The translations under genes were made by a program, and so were the position numbers. A stretch of DNA of 34,717 nt, from positions 1 through 34,717 of the forward strand of contig NZ_JAKOOW010000077.1 in the NCBI RefSeq assembly GCF_022288825.1, read 5' to 3'. The notes under the pieces were generated by a model. That model had not been told where the DNA came from. It worked only from the letters and a program-made list of their open reading frames with translations, and ran no database searches. Shown in pieces: positions 23,042-31,320 of this stretch; within the stretch, counting starts at the first letter, position 1, and each line of letters begins with the position of its first letter. This DNA is from Kingella pumchi (lineage in GTDB: Bacteria > Pseudomonadota > Gammaproteobacteria > Burkholderiales > Neisseriaceae).

Positions 23042-24901
23042 ATGCCCGACTACCGCTCCAAAACTTCCACCCACGGCCGCAATATGGCCGGCGCGCGCGC
23101 GCTGTGGCGCGCCACCGGCATGATGGAAACCGACTTCGGCAAACCCATCATCGCCATTGCCAACTCGTTTACCCAGTTCGTGCCCGGCCATGTGCATCTG
23201 CACAATATGGGCCAGCTCGTTGCCCGCGAGATTGAAAAAGCGGGCGCGGTGGCCAAAGAATTCAACACCATCGCCGTGGACGACGGCATCGCCATGGGGC
23301 ACAGCGGCATGCTCTATTCGCTGCCCAGCCGCGATCTGATCGCCGACTCCATCGAATACATGGTCAACGCACACTGCGCCGATGCGCTGGTGTGCATTTC
23401 CAACTGCGACAAAATCACCCCCGGCATGCTTATCGCTTCCATGCGCCTGAACATCCCCACCATTTTCGTTTCCGGCGGGCCGATGGAAGCGGGCAAGGTT
23501 TTGGGCGTGGCCAATATCCAGCCCGAGCGCCGTTTGGACTTGGTCGATGCGATGATTGACGCGGCCGACGACAACGTTTCCGATGCCGCCATCGACGAAA
23601 TCGAGCAAAACGCCTGCCCGACCTGCGGCTCCTGCTCCGGCATGTTCACCGCCAACTCCATGAACTGCCTGACCGAAGCACTCGGCCTGTCCCTGCCCGG
23701 CAACGGTTCCTACCTTGCCACCCACGCTGGCCGCAAAGAATTGTTCCTCGAAGCCGGCCGTATGATTGTCGAAATCACCAAACGCTATTACGAGCAAGAC
23801 GACGAAACCGTACTGCCGCGCAGCATCGCCACCAAAAAAGCCTTTGAAAACGCCATGACCATGGACATCGCCATGGGCGGCTCCACCAACACCATTTTGC
23901 ATTTGCTCGCCGTCGCCAACGAAGCAGGCGTGGATTTCAAAATGGCAGACATCGACCGCTTAAGCCGCGTCGTGCCCTGCATCTGCAAAACCGCGCCCAA
24001 CAACCACGACTACTACATGGAAGACGTGCACCGCGCCGGCGGCATTTTCGCCATCCTGAAAGAATTGGACAAAGCGGGCAAACTGCACACCGACGTGTAC
24101 ACCATCCACGCGCCCACGCTCAAAGACGCGATTGAAAAATGGGACGTAACCAATCCCGAAAACACCCACGCCATCGAGCGCTTCAAAGCCGCGCCCGGCG
24201 GCGTGCGCACCACCCAAGCATTCTCGCAAAATCGCATGTGGAAAACCCTCGACCTCGACCGCGAAAAAGGCTGTATCCGCAACGTCGAACACGCCTACTC
24301 GCAAGACGGCGGTTTGGCGGTCTTGTTCGGCAACATCGCCGAACGCGGCTGCGTGGTGAAAACCGCAGGCGTGGACGAGAGCATCCTCAAATTCACCGGC
24401 CGCGCCCGTGTGTTTGAAAGCCAAGAAGCCGCAGTAGAAGGCATTTTGGGCAACCAAATCGTCGCCGGCGACATCGTCATCATCCGCTACGAAGGCCCCA
24501 AAGGCGGCCCCGGCATGCAGGAAATGCTGTATCCCACCAGCTATCTCAAATCCAAAGGCCTCGGCGCCCAATGCGCCTTGCTTACAGACGGCCGCTTCTC
24601 CGGCGGCACATCGGGCTTGAGCATCGGCCACGTTTCCCCCGAAGCAGCCGAAGGCGGCGCCATCGGCTTGGTGCACGAAGGCGATACGATTGAAATCGAC
24701 ATCCCCAACCGCAGCATCAACCTGAAAATCTCCGACGAAGAACTCACCCAACGCCGCGCCGAAATGGAAGCCAAAGGCAGCCAAGCATGGAAGCCGGAAA
24801 ACCGCGACCGCTACATCTCCGCCGCCCTGCGCGCCTACGGCGCCATGGCCACTTCCGCCGACAAAGGCGCGGTGCGCGACGTATCGCAGATTGAGCGTTA
24901 A
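23042..24901 (+). CDS. ilvD: Dihydroxy-acid dehydratase IlvD
   Basis: A 619-residue iron-sulfur enzyme of isoleucine, valine and leucine synthesis that dehydrates 2,3-dihydroxy-acids to 2-keto acids in the cytoplasm. Full family length. The cluster cysteines are seen in CISNCDKITPG near residue 119 and in CPTCGSCSGMFTANSMNC near residue 195. The C-terminal substrate region has LLTDGRFSGGTSGLSIGHVSPEA. ATG 23042 follows an AGGA site 11 bases upstream. It is monocistronic, with its own hairpin terminator. No other ilv gene is near. Confidence 0.97.
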   Translation: MPDYRSKTSTHGRNMAGARALWRATGMMETDFGKPIIAIANSFTQFVPGHVHLHNMGQLVAREIEKAGAVAKEFNTIAVDDGIAMGHSGMLYSLPSRDLIADSIEYMVNAHCADALVCISNCDKITPGMLIASMRLNIPTIFVSGGPMEAGKVLGVANIQPERRLDLVDAMIDAADDNVSDAAIDEIEQNACPTCGSCSGMFTANSMNCLTEALGLSLPGNGSYLATHAGRKELFLEAGRMIVEITKRYYEQDDETVLPRSIATKKAFENAMTMDIAMGGSTNTILHLLAVANEAGVDFKMADIDRLSRVVPCICKTAPNNHDYYMEDVHRAGGIFAILKELDKAGKLHTDVYTIHAPTLKDAIEKWDVTNPENTHAIERFKAAPGGVRTTQAFSQNRMWKTLDLDREKGCIRNVEHAYSQDGGLAVLFGNIAERGCVVKTAGVDESILKFTGRARVFESQEAAVEGILGNQIVAGDIVIIRYEGPKGGPGMQEMLYPTSYLKSKGLGAQCALLTDGRFSGGTSGLSIGHVSPEAAEGGAIGLVHEGDTIEIDIPNRSINLKISDEELTQRRAEMEAKGSQAWKPENRDRYISAALRAYGAMATSADKGAVRDVSQIER

Positions 24902-24920
24902 GCCCATTTTCTCTGCCGCC

Positions 24921-24955
24921 AAAGGCAGCCTGAAAAGTTTTCAGGCTGCCTTTTT
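24921..24955 (+). terminator. Uptake-sequence terminator of ilvD
   Basis: A 16-base-pair perfect stem made of AAAGGCAGCCTGAAAA and its complement, followed by a T run, 20 bases after the ilvD stop. Confidence 0.85.
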
Positions 24956-25052
24956 CACTAAGCAGGGATAATCAACACAGAATGGTGGAGATTTGTCGGT
25001 AAAGAAACTTTTAGGCAGCAGATGATTAATGTTGAAAAATTGGAGACGTAAA

Positions 25053-25536
25053 ATGAGTTATTTGAGTTTGGATGATGATATGTATTTGGTTTATGATTTT
25101 AAAAAAGATATGAAAAATAGAAAAAAAGAAGGAGCATATTGAAGATACAAGATTACTATCATTGAATGACGAAAGTATCTTTGGCATCAAAAAAGACAAA
25201 GGATTGTTTGCGTCGGATGAGTGGTGGGCTAATATCGATTCCGGACAGATTATCACCAGAAGCGTTTCCGGAGTAATATCGTCAATATATGAGGCGGGAA
25301 TGGAAAGAAGAAATATACCGAATAGTTTTAGTTTTATAGATGATGAAGGCATCGTAAGGAATGAAAGTATGTATATGATGAATAAATCCGACAGACATTT
25401 ATTTTGTGAAGGGAAAAAAATTGCTATTTTTTACGCATATGACGAATTAAAAATATCAAAACAAGGAAAAGGAGACGTGATTGATTTGGAAAACAACTAT
25501 GTTGAACAAGTCATTGAGATGGCAATCTCAGAATAA
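25053..25536 (+). pseudogene. Frameshifted small AT-rich gene, possibly an orphan immunity protein
   Basis: Frame one starts at ATG 25053 with a good site (GGAG, eight bases upstream). It reads MSYLSLDDDMYLVYDFKKDM and stops at 25142 after 29 residues. The next frame continues without a stop from the A7 tract at 25121-25127 to 25536: KKEHIEDTRLLSLNDESIFG ... DEWWANIDSGQIITRSVSGV ... ENNYVEQVIEMAISE. Removing one A from the tract would join them into one protein of about 160 residues. The break may be inactivating, phase-variable or a sequencing error. The protein is unrecognised. AT-richness and its place next to an Imm8-like gene suggest an immunity protein; a TTG start at 25162 giving 124 residues is the alternative. 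Confidence 0.6.
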
Positions 25537-25887
25537 TCGGCATAAGTAACAAAACGGTGGTTAAAAACCGCTGCAAGGCTTTAAGCGGAGTCAAAGGCGC
25601 AATTTGTCCAATTGCCGCCATTCCCGATTTGTCCAACCGACGTCATTCCCGCGCAGGCGGGAATCTTGGTTGGCCTTCAACCATGTTTGAAGAAACACCC
25701 GATGCCTAAGCCGAAATAAGATTCCCGCCTGCGCGGGAATGACGCTGTTTAAAGGGTTTTGGGCTTTGCAAAGCTTTCAGGCTGCTTTTTCGGTTTCACC
25801 CCAAGCAGCCTGAAAGTAGTTTTTTGTTTTCAGGCTGCTTGCCGGATACGGCGCGGATCCCGATAATTGCGCCCGTTCCAAGCGCCG
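25537..25887. other. Repeat-filled intergenic region
   Basis: No gene. It holds two dRS3 repeats and three core uptake sequences (25775-25840), the last paired as a possible terminator between convergent genes. Confidence 0.7.
25645..25740. repeat. Inverted pair of dRS3 elements (NIME-like)
   Basis: Two 20-base repeats of the form ATTCCC-N8-GGGAAT, at 25645-25664 and 25721-25740, in opposite orientation and 56 bases apart. dRS3 is the neisserial repeat that builds intergenic mosaic elements and serves as an integration target for filamentous phage. Confidence 0.85.
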
Positions 25888-26253
25888 TTATGTTGAATGA
25901 TGGGGATGATAATCCTCAAATTCCCAAGAAAAAAATCTTAATAAATTTGATAATGACAACTCCCATGTTTCTTTTGAGCAATGTGTCAATATTTTATTAA
26001 TTTCATTAATAATATCTTTATGACTAAACTGTTCCATTACTAGCGCATTTGACCAAAAAATACCTTCTTTGCTGCAATTATGTGCAATCCATTTGGGTGA
26101 GCAAACGCAAAAGGAAAAAATGGATGTCCCTTGCTCACCTTCAACCCCAATCTCTATATCTATCCATTGATGAAAGTTATCAGGTATCTCAGGATAAAAT
26201 TCTTCAAAATTAACATCATATAATTCTATACTTTTTAAATTCAGTTTAATCAT
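25888..26253 (-). CDS. Imm8-like immunity protein
   Basis: A 121-residue AT-rich gene. The pattern WIDIEIGVEGEQGTSIFSFC, then VCSPKWIAHNC, followed by VMEQFSHKDIINEINKILTH and TWELSLSNLLRFF, resembles the Imm8 family: an acidic strand, a CTPKWL-like motif and a final Trp helix. Such proteins neutralise a matching polymorphic toxin in the cytoplasm. Its ATG overlaps the stop of a toxin C-terminal fragment (ATGA), the normal toxin-immunity order. The toxin is truncated, so this is now an orphan immunity gene, which can still protect against neighbours' toxins. Family assignment is from memory of the motif, not a search. Confidence 0.72.
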   Translation of the reverse strand: MIKLNLKSIELYDVNFEEFYPEIPDNFHQWIDIEIGVEGEQGTSIFSFCVCSPKWIAHNCSKEGIFWSNALVMEQFSHKDIINEINKILTHCSKETWELSLSNLLRFFSWEFEDYHPHHST

Positions 26254-26399
26254 TTTATATTTAAATGTCCGTTAGTTAAAGTTTTTCCATCGGTATTTCT
26301 AATGACGAAATTAGCCTGTGATCCTGTAGGATTGAAAGCTTTTGAAGTATTAGATTTGATAGTTGGAGGGCGATATAATTGTGTACCATCTGCACTTAT
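26250..26399 (-). pseudogene. C-terminal fragment of a polymorphic toxin
   Basis: An open frame of 49 codons with no start: SADGTQLYRPPTIKSNTSKA, then FNPTGSQANFVIRNTDGKTL, then TNGHLNIK and a stop. It ends in ATGA overlap with the Imm8-like gene and is cut off upstream by a stop at 26400-26402, right against the next gene. The YRPP ... QANF ... NGHLNI pattern resembles ends of CdiA/MafB/hemagglutinin-type toxins as I remember them. It is probably what remains after deletion of the toxin body. Confidence 0.6.
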
Positions 26400-26411
26400 T
26401 TAAGGAAAACC

Positions 26412-26786
26412 ATGCGCCGATTTCTACCCACCCTGCTGCTTGTACTGCCGCTGGCTGCTGCTGCCGAGCCGGTTCGCCAAATCAACAGCCACCGCGATCT
26501 GTGCCAGCACACCCTGCAGGGCGCCGCGTTCAACCGTTTTCTCGAAACCAGCTGCGGTTTCGATGAAAACGTTTCCGACAAAGTTTACCGCGTGCTGCGC
26601 AAGCTGCAATGCAACGCCTTTACGCTGGAAGAAAGCACCCGCCTGAGCCGGGAAGCGGTGGCCGACGGCCAGATGCGGCTTGAGCGTTTCGGCAAAACCG
26701 AGTTCTGCCAGGGCAACCGACAAGGCTATCTTGATGCGGGGGCGATGATGGAAAAAATACTGGAAGACAATGGGCAGGCGCAATAA
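26412..26786 (+). CDS. Small secreted protein with four cysteines, function unknown
   Basis: A 124-residue protein with a clear signal peptide (MRRFLPTLLLVLPLAAAAEP). The mature part has Cys at about residues 31, 48, 67 and 99, enough for two disulfides, and is mostly helical in character (DKVYRVLRKLQCNAFTLEES). I do not recognise the family. ATG 26412 has AAGGA seven bases upstream. It probably resides in the periplasm. It ends at an uptake-sequence terminator. Confidence 0.75.
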   Translation: MRRFLPTLLLVLPLAAAAEPVRQINSHRDLCQHTLQGAAFNRFLETSCGFDENVSDKVYRVLRKLQCNAFTLEESTRLSREAVADGQMRLERFGKTEFCQGNRQGYLDAGAMMEKILEDNGQAQ

Positions 26787-26801
26787 AGCGTCCGCCGCAG
26801 C

Positions 26802-26837
26802 AAAGGCAGCCTGAAAGGTTTTTCAGGCTGCCTTTTT
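26802..26837. terminator. Uptake-sequence terminator between convergent genes
   Basis: A 15-base-pair perfect stem (AAAGGCAGCCTGAAA and its complement) with a four-base loop and T run. It serves the rightward small gene and perhaps the leftward DUF4198 gene. Confidence 0.85.
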
Positions 26838-26848
26838 GCACGGTCAAT

Positions 26849-27685
26849 CTAGTGATGATGATGGTGATGATGGCCGTGTCCTTGCGCGCGCTCTTTGCCG
26901 ATGGGCATTACCAGCGTGGCGTAGGCGGCGGACTCTTGGCACACTTTGGCATCGGCAAACGGCGTTTTGTGCACCACTTTCACTTTCCACAAACCTTCAA
27001 TCAGCGGCAGCACATTGACCTTGCCCTGTTTGTCGGTTTGGCCGGAAAAAGCCTGCGGCTCGCGGTGGTCGTGGGCGGCGGCCGAATCGCGCTCGGCGAA
27101 GGTGTCGGAAGTGGCGGTAACGGTGGCGCCGGCCAGCGGTTCGCCCTGATAGAGAATCTGCACGGGCAAGGCCTGGCCGGGCTGCAGGCTGTTGGGATTG
27201 GCCAGCGGCACGATTTCCAGAGTCTGGCCGACCGGGCGGCTGATGGCGGTTTCATCCGCGCCGCCGTCCACCACCACTACCGCTTTGCCGAACATCTGGC
27301 TCTGCTGGCAGAACACCGCTTCGGGGCGCTCGGCCAGATTTTTCTGCGCCCATTTGCCGGCGGCATCTTTCGACCAGAAAGTCGGCTTATAGGTGGCGCT
27401 GACGATGTAGCTGCCTTTTTTCAGGCTACCGGAAACGTATTGGTAGTTTTCGCCCTGCTGCTTGAGCGCGGCGGTTTTGCCGTCGGGCGAAGTGATGTGC
27501 AGCGGCGCGAAAATATGCAGACGGTCGGCGGGGATGGCTTCGGCATGCGGAAAGTCGTGGCTGTAGGCCAGCTCGGCTTTCAGGCTGCTTTTGGCCGGCA
27601 GCTCGGCGGGGGCGTTCACCCAAACTTCGTGGGCGTGGGCAAAGGCGGCGGTGCAAATCAGGGCAAGGGGGAGCAGTTTTTTCAT
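26849..27685 (-). CDS. DUF4198 periplasmic protein with His-rich C-terminus
   Basis: A 278-residue exported protein. The signal peptide is MKKLLPLALICTAAFAHA and the mature protein starts at HEVWVNAPAEL, the typical metal-ligand-like HxxW start of DUF4198. Ig-like strands follow (GQTLEIVPLANPNSLQPGQA, then ILYQGEPLAGATVTAT). It ends in GHGHHHHHHH, seven His in a row before the stop. Relatives are linked to nickel or cobalt handling; a periplasmic metal-binding role is likely here but the metal is unknown. ATG 27685 starts the signal peptide and has GGAAAGAG upstream. The stop lies 11 bases from a terminator. Confidence 0.82.
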   Translation of the reverse strand: MKKLLPLALICTAAFAHAHEVWVNAPAELPAKSSLKAELAYSHDFPHAEAIPADRLHIFAPLHITSPDGKTAALKQQGENYQYVSGSLKKGSYIVSATYKPTFWSKDAAGKWAQKNLAERPEAVFCQQSQMFGKAVVVVDGGADETAISRPVGQTLEIVPLANPNSLQPGQALPVQILYQGEPLAGATVTATSDTFAERDSAAAHDHREPQAFSGQTDKQGKVNVLPLIEGLWKVKVVHKTPFADAKVCQESAAYATLVMPIGKERAQGHGHHHHHHH

Positions 27686-27740
27686 GTCTCTTTCCATAAA
27701 AGGTGGGAAAACAATGCCGGCCGGCGGCCGTGCGGGCGTT

Positions 27741-27769
27741 ATGGTATTACACTCGCCGGCCGCTTTCAA
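27741..27769 (-). promoter_or_regulatory. Possible promoter of the DUF4198 gene
   Basis: On the minus strand TTGAAA (27764-27769), a 17-base spacer and TACCAT (27741-27746, 4 of 6). Leader about 50 bases. Moderate match only. Confidence 0.35.
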
Positions 27770-27901
27770 CGGCAATTTGGTTTGTTGCTCTAGGGTAGTT
27801 TTCAGGCTGCTTTCGGGCAAAGGCAGCCTGAAAGCCTTTGCTGCCGCCATTTTTGCCGTCGCGGGCATAAGTTGCCCGTAGCGCGCTGCTTCAGAGCCAA
27901 A

Positions 27902-27969
27902 GCAGCCTGAAAAGCCAAACGGCGGCGGAACCCTTCGTTCCGCCGCCGCGTTTTGGCTTTTCAGGCTGC
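27902..27969. terminator. Nested hairpin after murJ
   Basis: An inner 12-base-pair GC stem (27920-27931 with 27937-27948, loop CCTTC) sits inside an outer 18-base stem made of uptake sequences (27902-27919 with 27952-27969). It lies 20 bases past the murJ stop on the minus strand. Confidence 0.8.
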
Positions 27970-27988
27970 CTGTTTGTATCGGGCATCC

Positions 27989-29530
27989 TTATTCGACTTC
28001 GGTGCGTTTGAAATGGCGTGGCCGCATGCCGCCGAGAGCCAGCGTGCCGAAATAAAGCAGCAGCGCCAGCAGCAGCAGGCCGGCCAGCTGCAGCGCGCGG
28101 TAGGCGCCGGACACGCCCGTCCATTGCAGCGGCAGCCAGATTTGCGCGGCGGCCAGGCCGCTGGTCATCACCGCCACCGCCACGCCGATGCGCAGCAAAA
28201 ACGGCTTCCAGCCCGGCTGCGGGCGGTAGAGATCGCGGATGCGCAGCAGCAAAAACAGCAGCGAAGCGTTGATGCAGGCGCCCAGCGCAATCGCCAGCGC
28301 CAGCCCCGCATGCTTGAGCGGCCACACCAGAATCAGGTTAAAGAGCTGGGTGCCGATTAGCGACACCACCGCCACTCGCATCGGCGTGCGCACGTTTTGG
28401 CGGGCGTAAAAACCGGGCGCCAGTACCCGCACCAGTATCATCGCCGGCAGGCCGACGGTATAGGCCACCAGCGCGTACTGCGTCATCTGCGCGGCGTGCA
28501 AATCGAATTCGCGGTACATAAACAGCGTGGCCACCAGCGGGAAAGACAGCACCGCCAGCCCCGCCGCCGCCGGCAGCACCAGCAGCATGCACAGCCGCAG
28601 CCCCCAGTCCAGAAGCGCCGAGAAGGCCGCCGGATTGTCTTTGGCGGCGTGTTTGGAGAGGCCCGGCAGCAAAATGGTGCCGAGCGCCGCGCCGACCACG
28701 CCCGAAGGCAGCTCCATCAGGCGGTCGGCGTAATACATCCACGACACGCTGCCCACCGCCAGAAACGAAGCAAACACGGTATTGATCACCAGCGACACCT
28801 GCGCCACCGACGAGCCGAACATCGAAGGCAGCATCTGTTTCACCACCCGCCGCACCGCCGCGTCGTGCCAGTCGATTTTGGGGATTTTCAGAAAGCCGAG
28901 CTTAAACAGCCAGGGCAGCTGGAAAACCAGCTGCAAAATGCCGCCGACAAACACCGCCCAGCCCAGCGCCATCACCGGCGGGTCGAAATAGGGCACGAAA
29001 AATACCGCAAACACGATAAACGACACATTCAGCAGCACCGGCGTAAATGCTGGCACCGAAAAGCGCCCGTAGGTGTTGAGTATGCTGCCGACAAAAGACG
29101 ACAGCGAAATCAGCAGGATATACGGAAACACCACCCGCAGAAGCCGCACCGCCAGCTCAAAGCGCGTGCCGTCGCGGGCAAAGCCGCCGGCCGTCGTCCA
29201 AATCACCGCCGGCGCCGCCAGAATGCCGACAGCGGTAACCAGCACCAGCGCCAGCAGCAGCATCCCCGCCACATGGCGGGCAAAAGCCTGCGTCGCTTCC
29301 GGGCTTTTGTTGTGGCGGTATTCGGCCAGTATCGGCACAAAGGCCTGCGAAAACGCCCCTTCGGCAAAAATCCGCCGCAAAAGATTGGGCAGCCTGAAAG
29401 CCACCACAAAAGCGTCCATCGCCGCGCCGGCACCGAAAATCCGCGCCACCACCGCATCGCGCACGAAGCCCAATACGCGGGAAAACATCGTCATACTGCT
29501 TAAGCGGGCTAAAACGGCAAGAAGGTTCAT
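27989..29530 (-). CDS. murJ: Lipid II flippase MurJ (MviN)
   Basis: A 513-residue inner-membrane protein of the MOP superfamily that flips the peptidoglycan precursor lipid II to the periplasmic side; essential in relatives. About 14 membrane segments. Family landmarks are MTMFSRVLGFVRDAVVARIFG at the N-terminus, FRLPNLLRRIFAEGAFSQAFVP near residue 50 and LPSGVVGAALGTILLPGLSKH near 270. ATG 29530 gives the usual family length; an upstream ATG at 29572 would add 14 residues. The gene has no close operon partner. Its far end carries the nested terminator and it is separated from the NAD block by uptake-sequence and palindromic repeats. Confidence 0.95.
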   Translation of the reverse strand: MNLLAVLARLSSMTMFSRVLGFVRDAVVARIFGAGAAMDAFVVAFRLPNLLRRIFAEGAFSQAFVPILAEYRHNKSPEATQAFARHVAGMLLLALVLVTAVGILAAPAVIWTTAGGFARDGTRFELAVRLLRVVFPYILLISLSSFVGSILNTYGRFSVPAFTPVLLNVSFIVFAVFFVPYFDPPVMALGWAVFVGGILQLVFQLPWLFKLGFLKIPKIDWHDAAVRRVVKQMLPSMFGSSVAQVSLVINTVFASFLAVGSVSWMYYADRLMELPSGVVGAALGTILLPGLSKHAAKDNPAAFSALLDWGLRLCMLLVLPAAAGLAVLSFPLVATLFMYREFDLHAAQMTQYALVAYTVGLPAMILVRVLAPGFYARQNVRTPMRVAVVSLIGTQLFNLILVWPLKHAGLALAIALGACINASLLFLLLRIRDLYRPQPGWKPFLLRIGVAVAVMTSGLAAAQIWLPLQWTGVSGAYRALQLAGLLLLALLLYFGTLALGGMRPRHFKRTEVE

Positions 29531-29582
29531 GGCGGCAAAACGGGCGGCAAAAAAAGGCGGCAAGTTTACCATACCCGACTGC

Positions 29583-29624
29583 AGGCAGCCTGAAAGCCGG
29601 TTTCAAGCGCTTTTCAGGCTGCCT
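29583..29624. repeat. Inverted uptake-sequence pair upstream of murJ
   Basis: Two perfect AGGCAGCCTGAA copies in inverted orientation (29583-29594 and 29613-29624). They are the last copies of the local dialect before the NAD block, where the dialect changes. Confidence 0.85.
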
Positions 29625-29644
29625 GCCAAAGCAAAAAACAAGCA

Positions 29645-29726
29645 GAGACCTTTGCAAAATCCCCCCAAATCCCCTAAATGTCTTGGTGGTGATTTAGGGG
29701 ATTTGGGGGGATTTTGCAAAGGTCTC
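29645..29726. repeat. 82-base perfect palindromic repeat, copy 1
   Basis: Two 35-base arms, perfectly complementary, beginning GAGACCTTTGCAAAATCCCC, around a 12-base loop GTCTTGGTGGTG. It overlaps the last two bases of nadB and can terminate that transcript. A second copy in inverted orientation lies at the right edge of the window. The termini resemble insertion-sequence ends, so it may be a small non-autonomous element; this origin is inference. Confidence 0.9.
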
Positions 29727-31269
29727 AGCCTACTTCCCGCTCCTGCCAGTTGAAACATGCCGCCAAATCGGTATTGAAATGTGCGCCGATGTTTTGCCGC
29801 CTTGCGTATGCGGCTTGGGCGACGGCGAGGCTGCATTCGAGCAGGTTGCGGTTTTCGTATTCGGACACGGTGTGCGGCTCGGCTTGGTTTTGCTTCCAAA
29901 GCCGCAGTTGGGCGATGGCGCGGCGCAGGCCGGTATCGTTGCGGAGGATGCCGAGATGGCGTTGGTTGAACGCTTGCAGGACGGGGCGGCTGAATGTGTT
30001 TTGGAGGTCGTCTGAAAAGATGCCTGCTTCGGCGGAGGGGTTTTCAGACGACCTTTGGGGCGGTGCGGTTTGGAACGCTTGTCCGTCTGCGATGGTTTGG
30101 GCGGCAAGCCTGGCGGTAACGACGCATTCGAGCAGGGAATTGCTGGCGAGGCGGTTGGCTCCGTGCAGCCCTGTGCAGGCGGTTTCACCTAAGGCGTAGA
30201 GCTGCGGCAGGGAAGTTCTGCCGCAGGGGTCGGTTTGGATGCCGCCGCAGGTGTAGTGTTGCACGGGGCGGACGGGGATGGCTTGGCGCGTGATGTCCAA
30301 ACCGCATTGGGACAGGCAGTGCCGATGGATGGACGGGAAATGCTGACGGACGAACTCTGCGGGTTTGCGGCTGATGTCGAGCGAGACGAAATCTTGCGTT
30401 TGTTTGGCGATTTCGGCGGCGATGGCGCGGGCAACGATGTCGCGCGGCGCGAGTTCGGCGCGGCGGTCGTAATGCGGCATAAACCGTTCGCCCGCTTGGT
30501 TGGTCAGAATGCCGCCTTCGCCGCGCACGGCTTCGGAAATCAGGAAGGTACGTCCGTTTTCAGACGGCCTTGCCAAGCCTGTGGGGTGGAATTGGATAAA
30601 TTCGAGGTTTTCGACTGCACAGCCTGCGCGTATCGCCATGGCGATGGCGTCGCCCGTGCATTCGGGCGGCGTGGTGGTGGCGGCGTAAATTTGCCCGAGG
30701 CCGCCGCCTGCGAGTACGGTATGGCGGGCGCGGATGCGGTAGGTTTCTTGCGTTTGGCGGTCGAGGACGGTCAGTCCGCACGCCGCGCCTGATTCGGTTT
30801 GGATATCCAACGCCATCTGCTGCTCGTAAACGCGGATGTTCGGGCGGCGGCGTATTTGGGCAATCAGGCTCTGCATGACGGCTTCGCCCGTGTAGTCGGC
30901 GACGTGGGCGATTCGGCGGCAGGTATGCCCGCCTTCGCGCGTCAGGTGCAGGTCGTTATGATTCCGGTCGAACGCCACGCCCTGCGCCAGCAGCCATTCG
31001 ATTGCCGGTTTGCCCTGCGACAGGATGGCGCGGACGGCGGCTTCGTCGCACAAACCCGCGCCCGCTTCTAAGGTATCGGCAACGTGTTTTTCGATGTCGT
31101 CCTCTCCCGACCATGCCGCCGCAATCCCGCCTTGCGCATGACGGCTGGCGGTGTCGTCCAGCCGGTTCTTGCACAAAATGACGATGCGGAACGATTCAGG
31201 CAGCGACAGGGCGAGCGTCAGTGCCGCCAGCCCGTTTCCGGCAATCAATACGTCGCAATCGGTTTGCAT
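29725..31269 (-). CDS. nadB: L-aspartate oxidase NadB
   Basis: A 514-residue FAD enzyme that oxidises L-aspartate to iminoaspartate, the first step of NAD synthesis. The FAD loop is LIAGNGLAALTLAL near residue 8. Typical motifs are SRHAQGGIAAAW near residue 42, ATTTPPECTGDAIAMAIRAG near 195, FHPTGLARP and GETACTGLHGANRLASNSLLE near residue 365. The stretch SENPSAEAGIFSDDLQN near 405-421 is encoded by an inverted pair of uptake sequences. AAGGA precedes the ATG. The stop codon is formed at the edge of the 82-base palindrome. nadA lies 51 bases upstream on the same strand, with AGGTCGTCTGAA in the gap, so the two form an operon under the NrtR operator. Confidence 0.95.
   Translation of the reverse strand: MQTDCDVLIAGNGLAALTLALSLPESFRIVILCKNRLDDTASRHAQGGIAAAWSGEDDIEKHVADTLEAGAGLCDEAAVRAILSQGKPAIEWLLAQGVAFDRNHNDLHLTREGGHTCRRIAHVADYTGEAVMQSLIAQIRRRPNIRVYEQQMALDIQTESGAACGLTVLDRQTQETYRIRARHTVLAGGGLGQIYAATTTPPECTGDAIAMAIRAGCAVENLEFIQFHPTGLARPSENGRTFLISEAVRGEGGILTNQAGERFMPHYDRRAELAPRDIVARAIAAEIAKQTQDFVSLDISRKPAEFVRQHFPSIHRHCLSQCGLDITRQAIPVRPVQHYTCGGIQTDPCGRTSLPQLYALGETACTGLHGANRLASNSLLECVVTARLAAQTIADGQAFQTAPPQRSSENPSAEAGIFSDDLQNTFSRPVLQAFNQRHLGILRNDTGLRRAIAQLRLWKQNQAEPHTVSEYENRNLLECSLAVAQAAYARRQNIGAHFNTDLAACFNWQEREVG
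30005..30054. repeat. Inverted AG-mucDUS pair inside nadB
   Basis: AGGTCGTCTGAA at 30005-30016 and its complement at 30043-30054, both 12/12. Another dialect, AGGCCGTCTGAA, appears inverted at 30559-30570. Confidence 0.9.
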
Positions 31270-31320
31270 GGTGTTGTCCTTGTTTGTGAGGTCGTCTGAA
31301 ACGGCAATATTGACGGCAAA

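Noticed and set aside
27902..27969. Possible CRISPR-like or riboswitch structure from repeated motifs
   Set aside because: The repeats are uptake sequences with no regular spacers, and the fold is a simple nested terminator after murJ.
29645..29726. 82-base palindrome read as a plain terminator only
   Set aside because: It may terminate nadB, but a second inverted copy at 34649 shows that it is a repeat family, so it was listed as a repeat.
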